From the NCBI GenBank assembly GCA_016777545.1, contig JADHRH010000007.1, positions 1 to 16,909 on the forward strand: DNA of 16,909 nucleotides, written 5' to 3'. Below the pieces are notes generated by a model. That model did not search any database. It saw only the letters and a program-made list of their open reading frames with translations, and was not told where the DNA came from. This document shows positions 7,248-13,373 of the stretch, piece after piece (position 1 is the stretch's first letter; every line of letters begins with the position of its first letter). Position numbers and translations under genes: made by a program. This stretch comes from Candidatus Pelagibacter sp. Its GTDB lineage: Bacteria; Pseudomonadota; Alphaproteobacteria; Pelagibacterales; Pelagibacteraceae.

Positions 7248-8711
7248 GTGAATCAAATCAAATCAAACAATGCTTTAATAAACTGGGAGTTAGTTAGTGT
7301 TAATCCCAATGACAAAAATTGGACTTGGAAAGAGTTATTTTATTTTTGGGGATGTAATATTCAAAGTGTAATTGCTTTTTCTTTAATTGCTTCTCTTTAT
7401 TTAGTTTATGAACTTAATATATTTGTAGTTTTATTTGGTAGTTTGATTGCATCTATATTTGTTTATTTTTTTGCTAATTTAATAGGTAAACCCTCCCAAA
7501 AATATGGATTACCGTTTCCAGTAATTTTAAGAAGCGCTCTTGGAATTAACGGAGCTAAATATTTTGCTTTAACAAGAGGAATTGTTGGCATCTTTATGTT
7601 TGGCATTCAAACTTATTTTTTATCAAAACTTTTTAGTTATCTGATTAGAATTTCAATTTTTTCTATTGATAGCTCTTTTCTTGATGAAGATATTTTTTTA
7701 ATTTTTATTTTAGGATTAAATTTAATTGATTGGATTGCTTTTATTTTTACAATTAGTTTGCAGCTTTTTTTATTTAGCAAAAGCCATCAATTTAATAGAA
7801 GTATAATAAAATTTTCAGCAATTACTGTTTATAGCGGGATGTTAATATTTTTTTTAGTTGTATTACTCTATGACGTTAAAGTTATAAGTTCAGCTTTTGT
7901 TGATATTTTTTCTATAAATAATCTATTTGATAAAACTAATATAGCTCCATTAATTGCTGTGGTTGGAACAGTTTTTGCATATTTTTCTGTTATAATTGTA
8001 AATTATGGAGACTTTAGCAGATATGTTAAAGACGAAAAGGAATTAAAAAAAGGTAACTTAAGCCTATTATTAAATTTATTATTATTTTCTTTTTTTACAG
8101 TTTTTATTGTCATTGGGGCAGATATTTTTCTAAATAAAAATTTGGAACTTATGGAAAGAATTTTAACAAACCCAACTGATATAGTGGGTAAGATCGATAA
8201 TATACAATTAACCGTGATTGTTTTATTTTTTATTATTTTTTCATCTGCTTCAACTAATTTAATTGCAAATTATATTCCAACTCAAAATTCACTAATAAAT
8301 TTTATTCCAAGTGTTCTAAATTTAAGAAGTTCAGCAATCATAATTGGTTGCATTGGTTTTATAATTGGTATTTTTTGGTTACCTTTATTAAGTCAGATTG
8401 GCATTTTAGCATTTATTGACACTCTAAGCTCTTTTTTTGGACCAATATTTGGACTTATAATTATTGACTATTACTTTGTTAAAGAAACTAATTTAGACAA
8501 TAGACAAATTTTTTCATCAAATACTGAAGGGCTATATTTTTATTCAAATGGTTGGAATTTAAGAGGTCTTTATTCTTTGTTTTTAGGCTTTATCTTTTCT
8601 GCTTCTACAATTTGGAATGAAAGCTTAATGAGCTTTCATTCTTATTCTTGGATAATCGGCACTTTTATCTCTTCTTTAACTTATTATCTTATTGCTAATA
8701 AAAAATCTTAA
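7248..8711 (+). CDS. NCS1-family permease (nucleobase/cation symporter 1 type)
   Basis: This is a 487-residue, highly hydrophobic protein with about 12 membrane segments. NCS1 signs include the N-terminal NPNDKNWTWKELFYFWGCNIQ, KYGLPFPVILRSALGINGAK, FGIQTYF after helix 3, IVNYGDFSRYVK in the middle, and TNLIANYIPTQN in helix 8. NCS1 members import cytosine, purines, uracil, allantoin, hydantoins or thiamine-like compounds with Na+ or H+. At the place of the substrate-stacking Trp117 of Mhp1 (WFGIQT) this protein appears to have Met (MFGIQT), so a classical aromatic ring may not be the ligand. The start is GTG at 7248, the only plausible one, 25 bp after dctM. The gene looks more AT-rich than dctM, as membrane proteins here often do. 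The stop overlaps the next SDR (TAATG). Confidence 0.8.
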   Translation: MNQIKSNNALINWELVSVNPNDKNWTWKELFYFWGCNIQSVIAFSLIASLYLVYELNIFVVLFGSLIASIFVYFFANLIGKPSQKYGLPFPVILRSALGINGAKYFALTRGIVGIFMFGIQTYFLSKLFSYLIRISIFSIDSSFLDEDIFLIFILGLNLIDWIAFIFTISLQLFLFSKSHQFNRSIIKFSAITVYSGMLIFFLVVLLYDVKVISSAFVDIFSINNLFDKTNIAPLIAVVGTVFAYFSVIIVNYGDFSRYVKDEKELKKGNLSLLLNLLLFSFFTVFIVIGADIFLNKNLELMERILTNPTDIVGKIDNIQLTVIVLFFIIFSSASTNLIANYIPTQNSLINFIPSVLNLRSSAIIIGCIGFIIGIFWLPLLSQIGILAFIDTLSSFFGPIFGLIIIDYYFVKETNLDNRQIFSSNTEGLYFYSNGWNLRGLYSLFLGFIFSASTIWNESLMSFHSYSWIIGTFISSLTYYLIANKKS

Positions 8712-9457
8712 TGCATCAATTTGATCTTAAAAATAGAACTGCAATAATTACTGGTGGCGCCCAAGGTTTCGGTCTAGATATTGCAAAGAGATTTTTAAAT
8801 TCTGGCGTAAAAACTATAATCTGGGATATTGATGAAAAAGAATTACAAAAAGCTGTAAAAGAAATAAACAATCCAAACCTTGCATATAATGTAGTAGATG
8901 TATCTAATTTTAGTAATGTTAAAAATACTGTAGACCAAATAACAAAAATATCTAATATTGACATTTTAATTAATAATGCTGGTATTACTGGCTCAACCTC
9001 ATCTCTGTGGGACTATGATGTTGATGAATGGAATAAGATAGTTCAAATTAATTTAATGGGCACTTTTAATTGCTGCAAATGCATTGTTCCCAATATGATC
9101 AAGAATAACTATGGAAGAATTGTTAACGTTGCTTCAGTTGCTGGTAAAGATGGGAACGCAAATGCGAGCGCTTATAGTTCAGCAAAAGCAGGGGCTATTG
9201 GTCTAACTAAATCACTAGGCAAAGAATTAGCTGATAAAAATATTGCTGTTAATGCAATAACGCCAGCTGGTGCAAAAACTAGAATCTTAGACCAAATGTC
9301 AAAGGAACACGTTGCTAGGATGTTATCAAAAGTTCCAAGAGGTAGATTTCTAGAAATTGAAGAGTTTACTTCATTAGTTTGCTGGTTATCCTCTGAAGAA
9401 AATTCATTTTCTACAGCAGCAGTATTTGATATTAGTGGTGGTAGATCTACTTATTAA
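8711..9457 (+). CDS. Short-chain dehydrogenase/reductase (SDR), FabG-like, probably NAD-dependent
   Basis: This is a 248-residue classical SDR. The cofactor motif TGGAQGFG is at residues 14-21, NNAG at 88-91, Asn114, Ser142, and YSSAK at Tyr155/Lys159. Asp39 at the end of the second beta strand (IIWDID) points to NAD(H), unlike the SDR in the left operon, which has Arg there. The C-terminal FDISGGRSTY is normal for the family. It is coupled by a one-base overlap to the NCS1 permease, so it probably acts on that permease's cargo or on a derivative of the TRAP substrate (inference). FabG itself is unlikely because no fatty-acid synthesis genes are adjacent. The 3' end overlaps a small minus-strand gene by 11 nt. 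Confidence 0.9.
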   Translation: MHQFDLKNRTAIITGGAQGFGLDIAKRFLNSGVKTIIWDIDEKELQKAVKEINNPNLAYNVVDVSNFSNVKNTVDQITKISNIDILINNAGITGSTSSLWDYDVDEWNKIVQINLMGTFNCCKCIVPNMIKNNYGRIVNVASVAGKDGNANASAYSSAKAGAIGLTKSLGKELADKNIAVNAITPAGAKTRILDQMSKEHVARMLSKVPRGRFLEIEEFTSLVCWLSSEENSFSTAAVFDISGGRSTY

Positions 9458-9575
9458 GCTTATTTAAGGTTATTTTGGTCTCAGTCTTGTAAATTTTTTG
9501 TTCTTTAGAAATGACAGGTGCAAGCAGTATTACCGACCAATAGACTAAAAGGACAAATATAGAAATTATTTTCAT
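9447..9575 (-). CDS. Small hydrophobic protein, 42 residues (possible)
   Basis: A minus-strand frame from ATG at 9575 to TAG at 9447 encodes MKIISIFVLLVYWSVILLAP followed by a basic, polar tail ending KLNK. The first 22 residues are one strong hydrophobic segment, either a membrane anchor or a signal peptide, and the 20-residue tail is Lys/Thr rich. It fills the otherwise empty space between the SDR and the DUF3047 gene, tail to tail with the SDR. No clear ribosome binding site is visible. I do not recognise a family. The regular hydrophobic-then-basic layout argues for a real gene, but chance cannot be ruled out at this length. Confidence 0.45.
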   Translation of the reverse strand: MKIISIFVLLVYWSVILLAPVISKEQKIYKTETKITLNKLNK

Positions 9576-9620
9576 ATCATTAGAATTAATACCTAAAGTT
9601 GATTTTTAAATGTTTAAATT

Positions 9621-9650
9621 TTGTTCAAATATTGTTTTTTGAAATACAAT
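9621..9650 (+). promoter_or_regulatory. Probable sigma70-type promoter for the DUF3047 gene
   Basis: TTGTTC (9621-9626) and TACAAT (9645-9650) are separated by 18 bp. Transcription would start near 9657, giving a leader of only about 10 nt before the ATG at 9667, consistent with the absence of a Shine-Dalgarno sequence there. Confidence 0.45.
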
Positions 9651-9666
9651 AGCTATATAGACTGCA

Positions 9667-10311
9667 ATGATAAAAAATTTTTTAATTTTATTTCTAACAT
9701 TAATTCTATTTTCAACCAGTACTGTTGCTGAAAATATTAGGGTATTTGAATTTACGGATGAAGAGTTCAAGAATCTACAAGTAAAAAAGGTCAAAGGAGA
9801 AACCAAATGGACACTTGGGTCTAATGAGAATGGTGCTTATATCAAAGCTGAAGCTGAAGGGGTAGGCTCAGGACTTGGTAAGGAAATAGAAATAGATTTA
9901 AATAAAACACCATTTATTAATATTACTTGGAAAGTTGAAAAAGATCTTTCAGGGATAATTGAAAACAGTAAAAAAGGTCATGATTATGCAGCACGTGTTT
10001 TTGTAATTAAAAAAACAGGAGCAACACCCTTGTCAAATAGAGCAATTAACTATGTATTTTCAAGCAATAATATAATTGATCAAAATTGGCCTAGTCCGTA
10101 CACAAAAAAATCTATTGACTATGTTTTGTCAACTACAATCGATAAACCTAATACATGGGTTACAGTTAAAGCTAATGTTAAAGAAGATTTTATGAAGTTA
10201 CATGGTTTAGATGTCGATAATATTTCAGGTGTAGCAATAATGACTGATACCGATAATTCAAAACTAAAAGCAATATCGTATTATCAAAACATTTATTTTT
10301 CAGATAAATAA
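9667..10311 (+). CDS. DUF3047 family secreted protein
   Basis: The protein has 214 residues with a signal peptide (about 1-21, cleavage TVA|EN), so it is periplasmic. The mature part matches the DUF3047 pattern as I know it: ITWKVEKDLSG, then GHDYAARVFVI, RAINYVFSS, a segment with NWPSPYTK, and near the end GVAIMTDTDNSKLKAISYYQNIYF. The family is a beta-sandwich-like protein of unknown function, common in Proteobacteria. The acidic MTDTDN segment could bind a metal or sugar, but this is a guess. It has its own promoter candidate upstream and ends 7 bp from the end of a small convergent gene, so it is probably monocistronic. No functional link to neighbours is visible. Confidence 0.8.
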   Translation: MIKNFLILFLTLILFSTSTVAENIRVFEFTDEEFKNLQVKKVKGETKWTLGSNENGAYIKAEAEGVGSGLGKEIEIDLNKTPFINITWKVEKDLSGIIENSKKGHDYAARVFVIKKTGATPLSNRAINYVFSSNNIIDQNWPSPYTKKSIDYVLSTTIDKPNTWVTVKANVKEDFMKLHGLDVDNISGVAIMTDTDNSKLKAISYYQNIYFSDK

Positions 10312-10318
10312 ATTTGAT

Positions 10319-10453
10319 TTAAAGTTTTTTTTTAAGAAACATACTCATTAACGACAAAAGTACAGCAACAACCACATCTTCTAATGGTGTTGCTCCTGGC
10401 ACCATGAAATTCCAAGCTATAACGGCAGTTAGCCAAATTATATAAACTTTCAT
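10319..10453 (-). CDS. Small membrane protein, 44 residues
   Basis: A minus-strand frame from ATG at 10453 (or two codons earlier at 10459) to TAA at 10319 encodes MKVYIIWLTAVIAWNFMVPG, then ATPLEDVVVAVLLSLMSMFL and a basic end KKKL. It shows two hydrophobic segments split by a PGATPLED turn, ending in Lys: the look of a two-helix inner-membrane peptide. A TATAAT on the minus strand (10466-10461) would start transcription almost exactly at the ATG at 10453. It explains the otherwise empty space between DUF3047 and ybgC; a longer overlapping minus frame (10332-10517) is Cys/Arg-rich and looks like a shadow. Function unknown. Confidence 0.65.
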   Translation of the reverse strand: MKVYIIWLTAVIAWNFMVPGATPLEDVVVAVLLSLMSMFLKKKL

Positions 10454-10460
10454 TATCATT

Positions 10461-10466
10461 ATTATA
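10461..10466 (-). promoter_or_regulatory. Candidate -10 box for a leaderless small-protein transcript
   Basis: The minus strand reads TATAAT here, with its downstream edge 7 nt before the ATG at 10453. If used, the mRNA would be leaderless. The -35 match (TGATTT, 17 bp upstream) is poor. Confidence 0.3.
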
Positions 10467-10511
10467 TCTTACTTTGATGTTAAAAATCATTTTTTTTGTT
10501 AGTATAATTAC

Positions 10512-10934
10512 ATGCATGAAAATTTTTTTTATGATTTAAAAGTTTATTATGAAGACACAGATGCGGGTGGTGTAGTTTATTATGCAAATTATCTAAAATT
10601 TCTTGAAAGAGCTAGAACTGAAGCTTTAGTCGAACTTGGTTTCAGTAATAAAAAGATAAAAGAAAAATTTGGAGCTTTAATAATAGTAAAGTCATGCAAT
10701 ATAGAATACATAAAACCCTCATATCTTGAGGATCAACTTAAAGTGAGATCTTTTATAAAGTCAGTTACAAAAACCTCGTTTTTTATGAATCAATTTATTA
10801 GTAGGGATGAAGATTTGATAACAGAAGCTAAAGTTCATTTGGTCTTTGTTAATGAAGAAGGAAAACCTATGAAAATTCCAGGAAGTTTATTTGAAGATTT
10901 AAAACCTTATTTTTGTGACAGTATTAAAGTTTAA
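10512..10934 (+). CDS. ybgC: YbgC-type acyl-CoA thioesterase (hotdog fold)
   Basis: This 140-residue hotdog-fold protein carries the 4-hydroxybenzoyl-CoA thioesterase/YbgC signature YYEDTDAGGVVYYANYLKFLERART at residues 12-36, with catalytic Asp17. The rest (KSCNIEYIKPSYLEDQLKV...) follows the family closely and the length is normal. YbgC hydrolyses short-chain or ACP-linked acyl thioesters and usually lies just upstream of tolQ in the tol-pal cluster. Here no tol gene follows; the next gene runs the opposite way, so this copy is separated from its usual partners. A TATAAT at 10503-10508 lies only 3 bp before the ATG, too close for normal initiation. Either it is not used or the true start is further in. 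The 3' end overlaps the uracil-DNA glycosylase gene by 11 nt. Confidence 0.9.
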   Translation: MHENFFYDLKVYYEDTDAGGVVYYANYLKFLERARTEALVELGFSNKKIKEKFGALIIVKSCNIEYIKPSYLEDQLKVRSFIKSVTKTSFFMNQFISRDEDLITEAKVHLVFVNEEGKPMKIPGSLFEDLKPYFCDSIKV

Positions 10935-11604
10935 ATAATTTTTTAGCTTTTCTTAATAATGAAATCATTTTTTTTGTATTAATAACTTTAGTATTTACAT
11001 TTCTTGGACTCGGATGATAGCTTGCAATTAAAGTCCTCCCATCTGGCAACTTATATTTTGCTCCATGCTTGAATTTTAATTTTTTTTCAAATTTATAACT
11101 TTTATTATAAAATTTAATGCAATTATCAAAAGCTATCTTTCCTAGAGTTAAAATTACCTTCAATTTTTTTAAATTTTTAATTTCATAATCAAAATAACTT
11201 GAACAATTATCCAACTCACTTTTTAAGGGCTTATCTTCTGGGGGAACACACTTAAGTATGTTTGTGATGTAAGTATTTTTTAATTTTAAACCATCATTGA
11301 TGTTTGTAGATTTAGGTTGATTTGAAATTTGAACTTTATAGAGACAATTAAATAAAAAATCACCCGACTTATCTCCAGTAAAAGCTCTACCTGTTCTTGT
11401 TCCTCCATGTGCTGCAGGAGCAAGTCCAATAATCATTAATTTGCCATTAATGTCACCAAACCCAGGCACAGGTTTTCCCCAATAAATTTCGTTAATATTT
11501 TGCTTTCTTTTGTCTTTTGAAATTTTTTTACTATAACTAATTAAGCGAGGACATTTTTTACATTTAATTATTGAATTATTTATTTTTTCGAACTTAATAG
11601 TCAT
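10924..11604 (-). CDS. Uracil-DNA glycosylase, family 5 (UdgB type, 4Fe-4S)
   Basis: The protein has 226 residues. Four cysteines positioned for a 4Fe-4S cluster are Cys15, Cys18 (CKKC), Cys119 and Cys134. Motif 1 is GLAPAAHGGTRTGR at 60-73, followed by FTGDKSG. The second motif is HPSPRNVNTK starting at His197. The Ala-Pro-Ala-Ala-His form of motif 1, with no catalytic Asp/Asn at the usual UNG place, is characteristic of family 5 (UdgB) rather than UNG or family 4. These enzymes remove uracil, and in some cases hypoxanthine or other deaminated bases, from DNA to start base excision repair. It starts 2 bp from the start of the divergently transcribed phosphatase and ends inside ybgC, so it has practically no private regulatory space. 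Confidence 0.9.
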   Translation of the reverse strand: MTIKFEKINNSIIKCKKCPRLISYSKKISKDKRKQNINEIYWGKPVPGFGDINGKLMIIGLAPAAHGGTRTGRAFTGDKSGDFLFNCLYKVQISNQPKSTNINDGLKLKNTYITNILKCVPPEDKPLKSELDNCSSYFDYEIKNLKKLKVILTLGKIAFDNCIKFYNKSYKFEKKLKFKHGAKYKLPDGRTLIASYHPSPRNVNTKVINTKKMISLLRKAKKLFKL

Positions 11605-11606
11605 TC

Positions 11607-12167
11607 ATGAAACTTATTAAAATTTTAATATTTTTACTTATATCTTTCAATCTACCATTTAAAACTTATTCTAACACAAACATTGAAAATATTTTAAAGG
11701 ACGGGGGAAAATTAATATTTGTGAGACATGCTTATGCCCCTGGAGGAGGAGATCCTAGCAATTTTGATGTAACCGATTGTTCCACCCAACGGAATTTAAA
11801 TAAAGAGGGCATCGTTCAATCTATAAATTTAGGAATTTTTTTTACAAAAAATCAAATAAAGGTTGATAAAGTTTTATCTAGTGAATGGTGTAGATGCAAA
11901 CAAACAGCTGAATATGCTTTTAAAAAATTTGAAACAAAAAGCTTTTTAAATTCTTTTTTTAGTGAAAAATTTTCAAAAAATAAAACCAAACAAATCAAAG
12001 AACTAAAAGAATATGTAAATGAATGGAATAGTAGTAAAAATTTAGTTTTAATTACCCATTATGTTACAATCTTAGAAGTTACGAATACTGCTGTTTCATC
12101 TGGTGAAATGGTAATTACTGATAAAAATTTTAACGTTTTACAAAGACAAAAAATTTCGATTAATTAA
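11607..12167 (+). CDS. Secreted histidine phosphatase (phosphoglycerate mutase-like superfamily)
   Basis: The protein has 186 residues. An N-terminal hydrophobic signal (1-22, KLIKILIFLLISFNLPF) suggests periplasmic export. The catalytic RHG-like motif is FVRHAYAPGGGDP (Arg40, His41). A second-site Arg is in LSSEWCRCKQTA (Arg96). The second catalytic His is in LITHYVTI (His151). The RHA and GGGDP variant is typical of a secreted subgroup of branch 1 histidine phosphatases. Substrate is unknown. The ATG lies 2 bp from the start of the uracil-DNA glycosylase on the other strand. The 36 bp after the stop hold nothing but the lead-in to a small basic gene. Confidence 0.85.
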   Translation: MKLIKILIFLLISFNLPFKTYSNTNIENILKDGGKLIFVRHAYAPGGGDPSNFDVTDCSTQRNLNKEGIVQSINLGIFFTKNQIKVDKVLSSEWCRCKQTAEYAFKKFETKSFLNSFFSEKFSKNKTKQIKELKEYVNEWNSSKNLVLITHYVTILEVTNTAVSSGEMVITDKNFNVLQRQKISIN

Positions 12168-12203
12168 AGTTTATTTTATTAGGAATAAATATAGAATAAA
12201 ATA

Positions 12204-12341
12204 ATGTCATCAAAAAAAGCAATGAAGTTAGCTCAAAAACAAGCATTTGCTAAACATAGAAGTAATATTACAAGCAATAGACCCATTCCAAAAAAAACTA
12301 ATTTTATAAGTAAGTTAAATAAAAAAAATAAAAAATCTTAA
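12204..12341 (+). CDS. Small very basic protein, 45 residues
   Basis: A frame from ATG at 12204 to TAA at 12339-12341 encodes MSSKKAMKLAQKQAFAKHRS, continuing NITSNRPIPKKTNFISKLNK and ending in Lys/Asn/Ser. About a third of residues are Lys or Arg and there is no hydrophobic stretch, suggesting binding to nucleic acid or the ribosome. I do not recognise a family. It follows the histidine phosphatase after 36 bp on the same strand and overlaps the end of the next convergent gene by 4 nt. AGGAAT at 12180-12185 is too far from the start to be a normal ribosome binding site. The compact fit between neighbours supports a real gene. Confidence 0.5.
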   Translation: MSSKKAMKLAQKQAFAKHRSNITSNRPIPKKTNFISKLNKKNKKS

Positions 12342-12772
12342 CTTTCTTTAACAAATACCTCAACTTTTTTGCAAGTAGATATTTTTGATATACCTTCTTC
12401 TCCGTTAATTACTGTTTTGATATTTATTATTGGACTATCTTTTTTAAACATAAGTTGAGTGTAGAACTGTGGATAGCCAATTTTATCAGTATAAATTAGA
12501 TCTGATTCTTCATAAATAAATCTTTCTACTGAACCTTCTTGTTTCACACTTAGATCAGTAGACTTATATTTTTTAAATGTCTTATTGTCATATATATAAT
12601 TTCTAATCATTAATGATTTTTCAAAGTTTAAAATATATTCATTTTTAATAAATCCATCTTTTAGGTTTTTGCAACCAGTCAAATGCATTATTTCTGAAAT
12701 AGATACTGATTGAATGCCAATAAAAAAAAATAAAAAATAAATTATTTTAGTTTGTAAACTATTTTTTTTCAT
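12338..12772 (-). CDS. Secreted protein of unknown function, 144 residues
   Basis: With the ATG at 12772 the protein begins MKKNSLQTKIIYFLFFFIGI, a clear signal peptide (cleavage probably near SVSIS). A longer frame from 12853 would read through the preceding small gene in the wrong frame and lose the signal. The mature part is polar, rich in Lys, Ile, Tyr and Asp, with two cysteines (in LTGCKN and STCKK) that could form a disulfide. I do not recognise a family. It overlaps the 3' end of the 56-residue membrane-protein gene by 14 nt, so it is the third gene of a DUF1289-led minus-strand unit. Periplasmic or outer-surface location is inferred. Confidence 0.75.
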   Translation of the reverse strand: MKKNSLQTKIIYFLFFFIGIQSVSISEIMHLTGCKNLKDGFIKNEYILNFEKSLMIRNYIYDNKTFKKYKSTDLSVKQEGSVERFIYEESDLIYTDKIGYPQFYTQLMFKKDSPIINIKTVINGEEGISKISTCKKVEVFVKES

Positions 12773-12929
12773 ACTTATCAGCATGGAGTAGAGCAACAAG
12801 CAGGATAGCTGTCCAACCAATACCAATGAAAGCTTTGGGTCCTGTTTCCGCACTCCATAAATCTAGCACTAAAGCACCAAATATAAGTCCTGCTATATAA
12901 ATTATAATAGCTAATGTTGATTTACTCAT
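12759..12929 (-). CDS. Small two-helix membrane protein, 56 residues
   Basis: A minus-strand frame from ATG at 12929 to TAG at 12759 encodes MSKSTLAIIIYIAGLIFGAL, then VLDLWSAETGPKAFIGIGW, TAILLVALLHADKYEKK. There are two membrane segments (about 6-22 and 33-49), a short loop with LWSAETGPK and a charged end. AAAGG lies 9 nt before the ATG. It overlaps the DUF1289 gene upstream by 8 nt and the secreted-protein gene downstream by 14 nt, exactly filling what would otherwise be a gap. The hydrophobic pattern and coupling make it a confident real gene although it is short. Function unknown. Confidence 0.75.
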   Translation of the reverse strand: MSKSTLAIIIYIAGLIFGALVLDLWSAETGPKAFIGIGWTAILLVALLHADKYEKK

Positions 12930-13173
12930 TATTTAAAACCTTTTTATATAAAGAAATACCATTCTCTATTTTATGTTTGTATGAATCTTTAAAGCTCTCA
13001 AGCTGCCAACCGTTAAGTCTTTGTTGAATGTTAATTAAATTATCTTGTTTCCATTGATTAGTAGTACTGTCTAATTTCCACATTTTTTTTTCTTCGTTGT
13101 TTCTACCGCAACCGTAACAATACCCTGTTTGGGGATCGGTTTTGCATATACTAATGCAGGGTGAAATTATCAT
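12922..13173 (-). CDS. DUF1289 family cysteine-rich protein
   Basis: The protein has 83 residues with the DUF1289 signature near the N-terminus: PCISICK, then DPQTGYCYGCGRNNEE, with Cys6, Cys10, Cys19 and Cys22. The spacing suggests a metal (zinc or iron-sulfur) site. The C-terminal half is helical, with an RLNGW segment common in the family. DUF1289 proteins are widespread small proteins of unknown role in Proteobacteria. Here it leads a three-gene overlapping unit and is transcribed away from tRNA-Leu. It lacks a visible Shine-Dalgarno site. Confidence 0.85.
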   Translation of the reverse strand: MIISPCISICKTDPQTGYCYGCGRNNEEKKMWKLDSTTNQWKQDNLINIQQRLNGWQLESFKDSYKHKIENGISLYKKVLNNE

Positions 13174-13229
13174 TTTTATAAATTATTACTAAATCACATG
13201 ATTATTAATATATTTTATAATTATTGTCA

Positions 13230-13258
13230 TTGGACAAATGATATCAATAATATATAAA
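13230..13258 (+). promoter_or_regulatory. Probable promoter for tRNA-Leu and trigger factor
   Basis: TTGGAC (13230-13235) and TATAAA (13253-13258) are separated by 17 bp, placing a start near 13265, about 9 nt before the mature tRNA. The -35 box partly overlaps a small inverted repeat TTGTC-ATTG-GACAA (13224-13237). Confidence 0.5.
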
Positions 13259-13273
13259 ACCCCACAAGATTGT

Positions 13274-13358
13274 GGGCGAATGGCGGAATTGGTAGACGCG
13301 CTGGTCTTAGGAACCAGTATCGCAAGATGTGAAGGTTCGAGTCCTTTTTCGCCTACCA
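13274..13358 (+). tRNA. tRNA-Leu (anticodon UAG)
   Basis: This 85-nt tRNA folds as a class II molecule. The acceptor GGGCGAA pairs with TTCGCCT (one G-T pair), followed by A and an encoded CCA (13356-13358). The D-loop holds GGTAGACGC. The anticodon stem CTGGT/ACCAG carries loop CTTAGGA with anticodon TAG at 13308-13310. A long variable arm typical of leucine tRNA and a TTCGAGT T-loop follow. It reads CUN leucine codons. The 3' end is only 15 nt before the trigger factor start, so the two are probably co-transcribed and separated by tRNA processing. Confidence 0.97.
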
Positions 13359-13373
13359 AAAAGTTATAAAATT

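Noticed and set aside
10332..10517. 61-codon minus-strand frame opposite the ybgC start region
   Set aside because: Low-quality composition (RRCGCCC), overlaps the better 44-residue hydrophobic frame and runs into ybgC.
12773..12853. Longer N-terminus for the 144-residue secreted protein
   Set aside because: It covers the 56-residue membrane-protein gene in another frame and hides the clear signal peptide that begins at 12772.
13224..13237. TTGTC-ATTG-GACAA inverted repeat as a terminator
   Set aside because: Short stem with no T tract; more likely chance or part of the tRNA promoter region.
13329..13373. Longer N-terminus for trigger factor
   Set aside because: Would begin inside tRNA-Leu; the ATG at 13374 puts GFRPGK at 43-48 as in known trigger factors.
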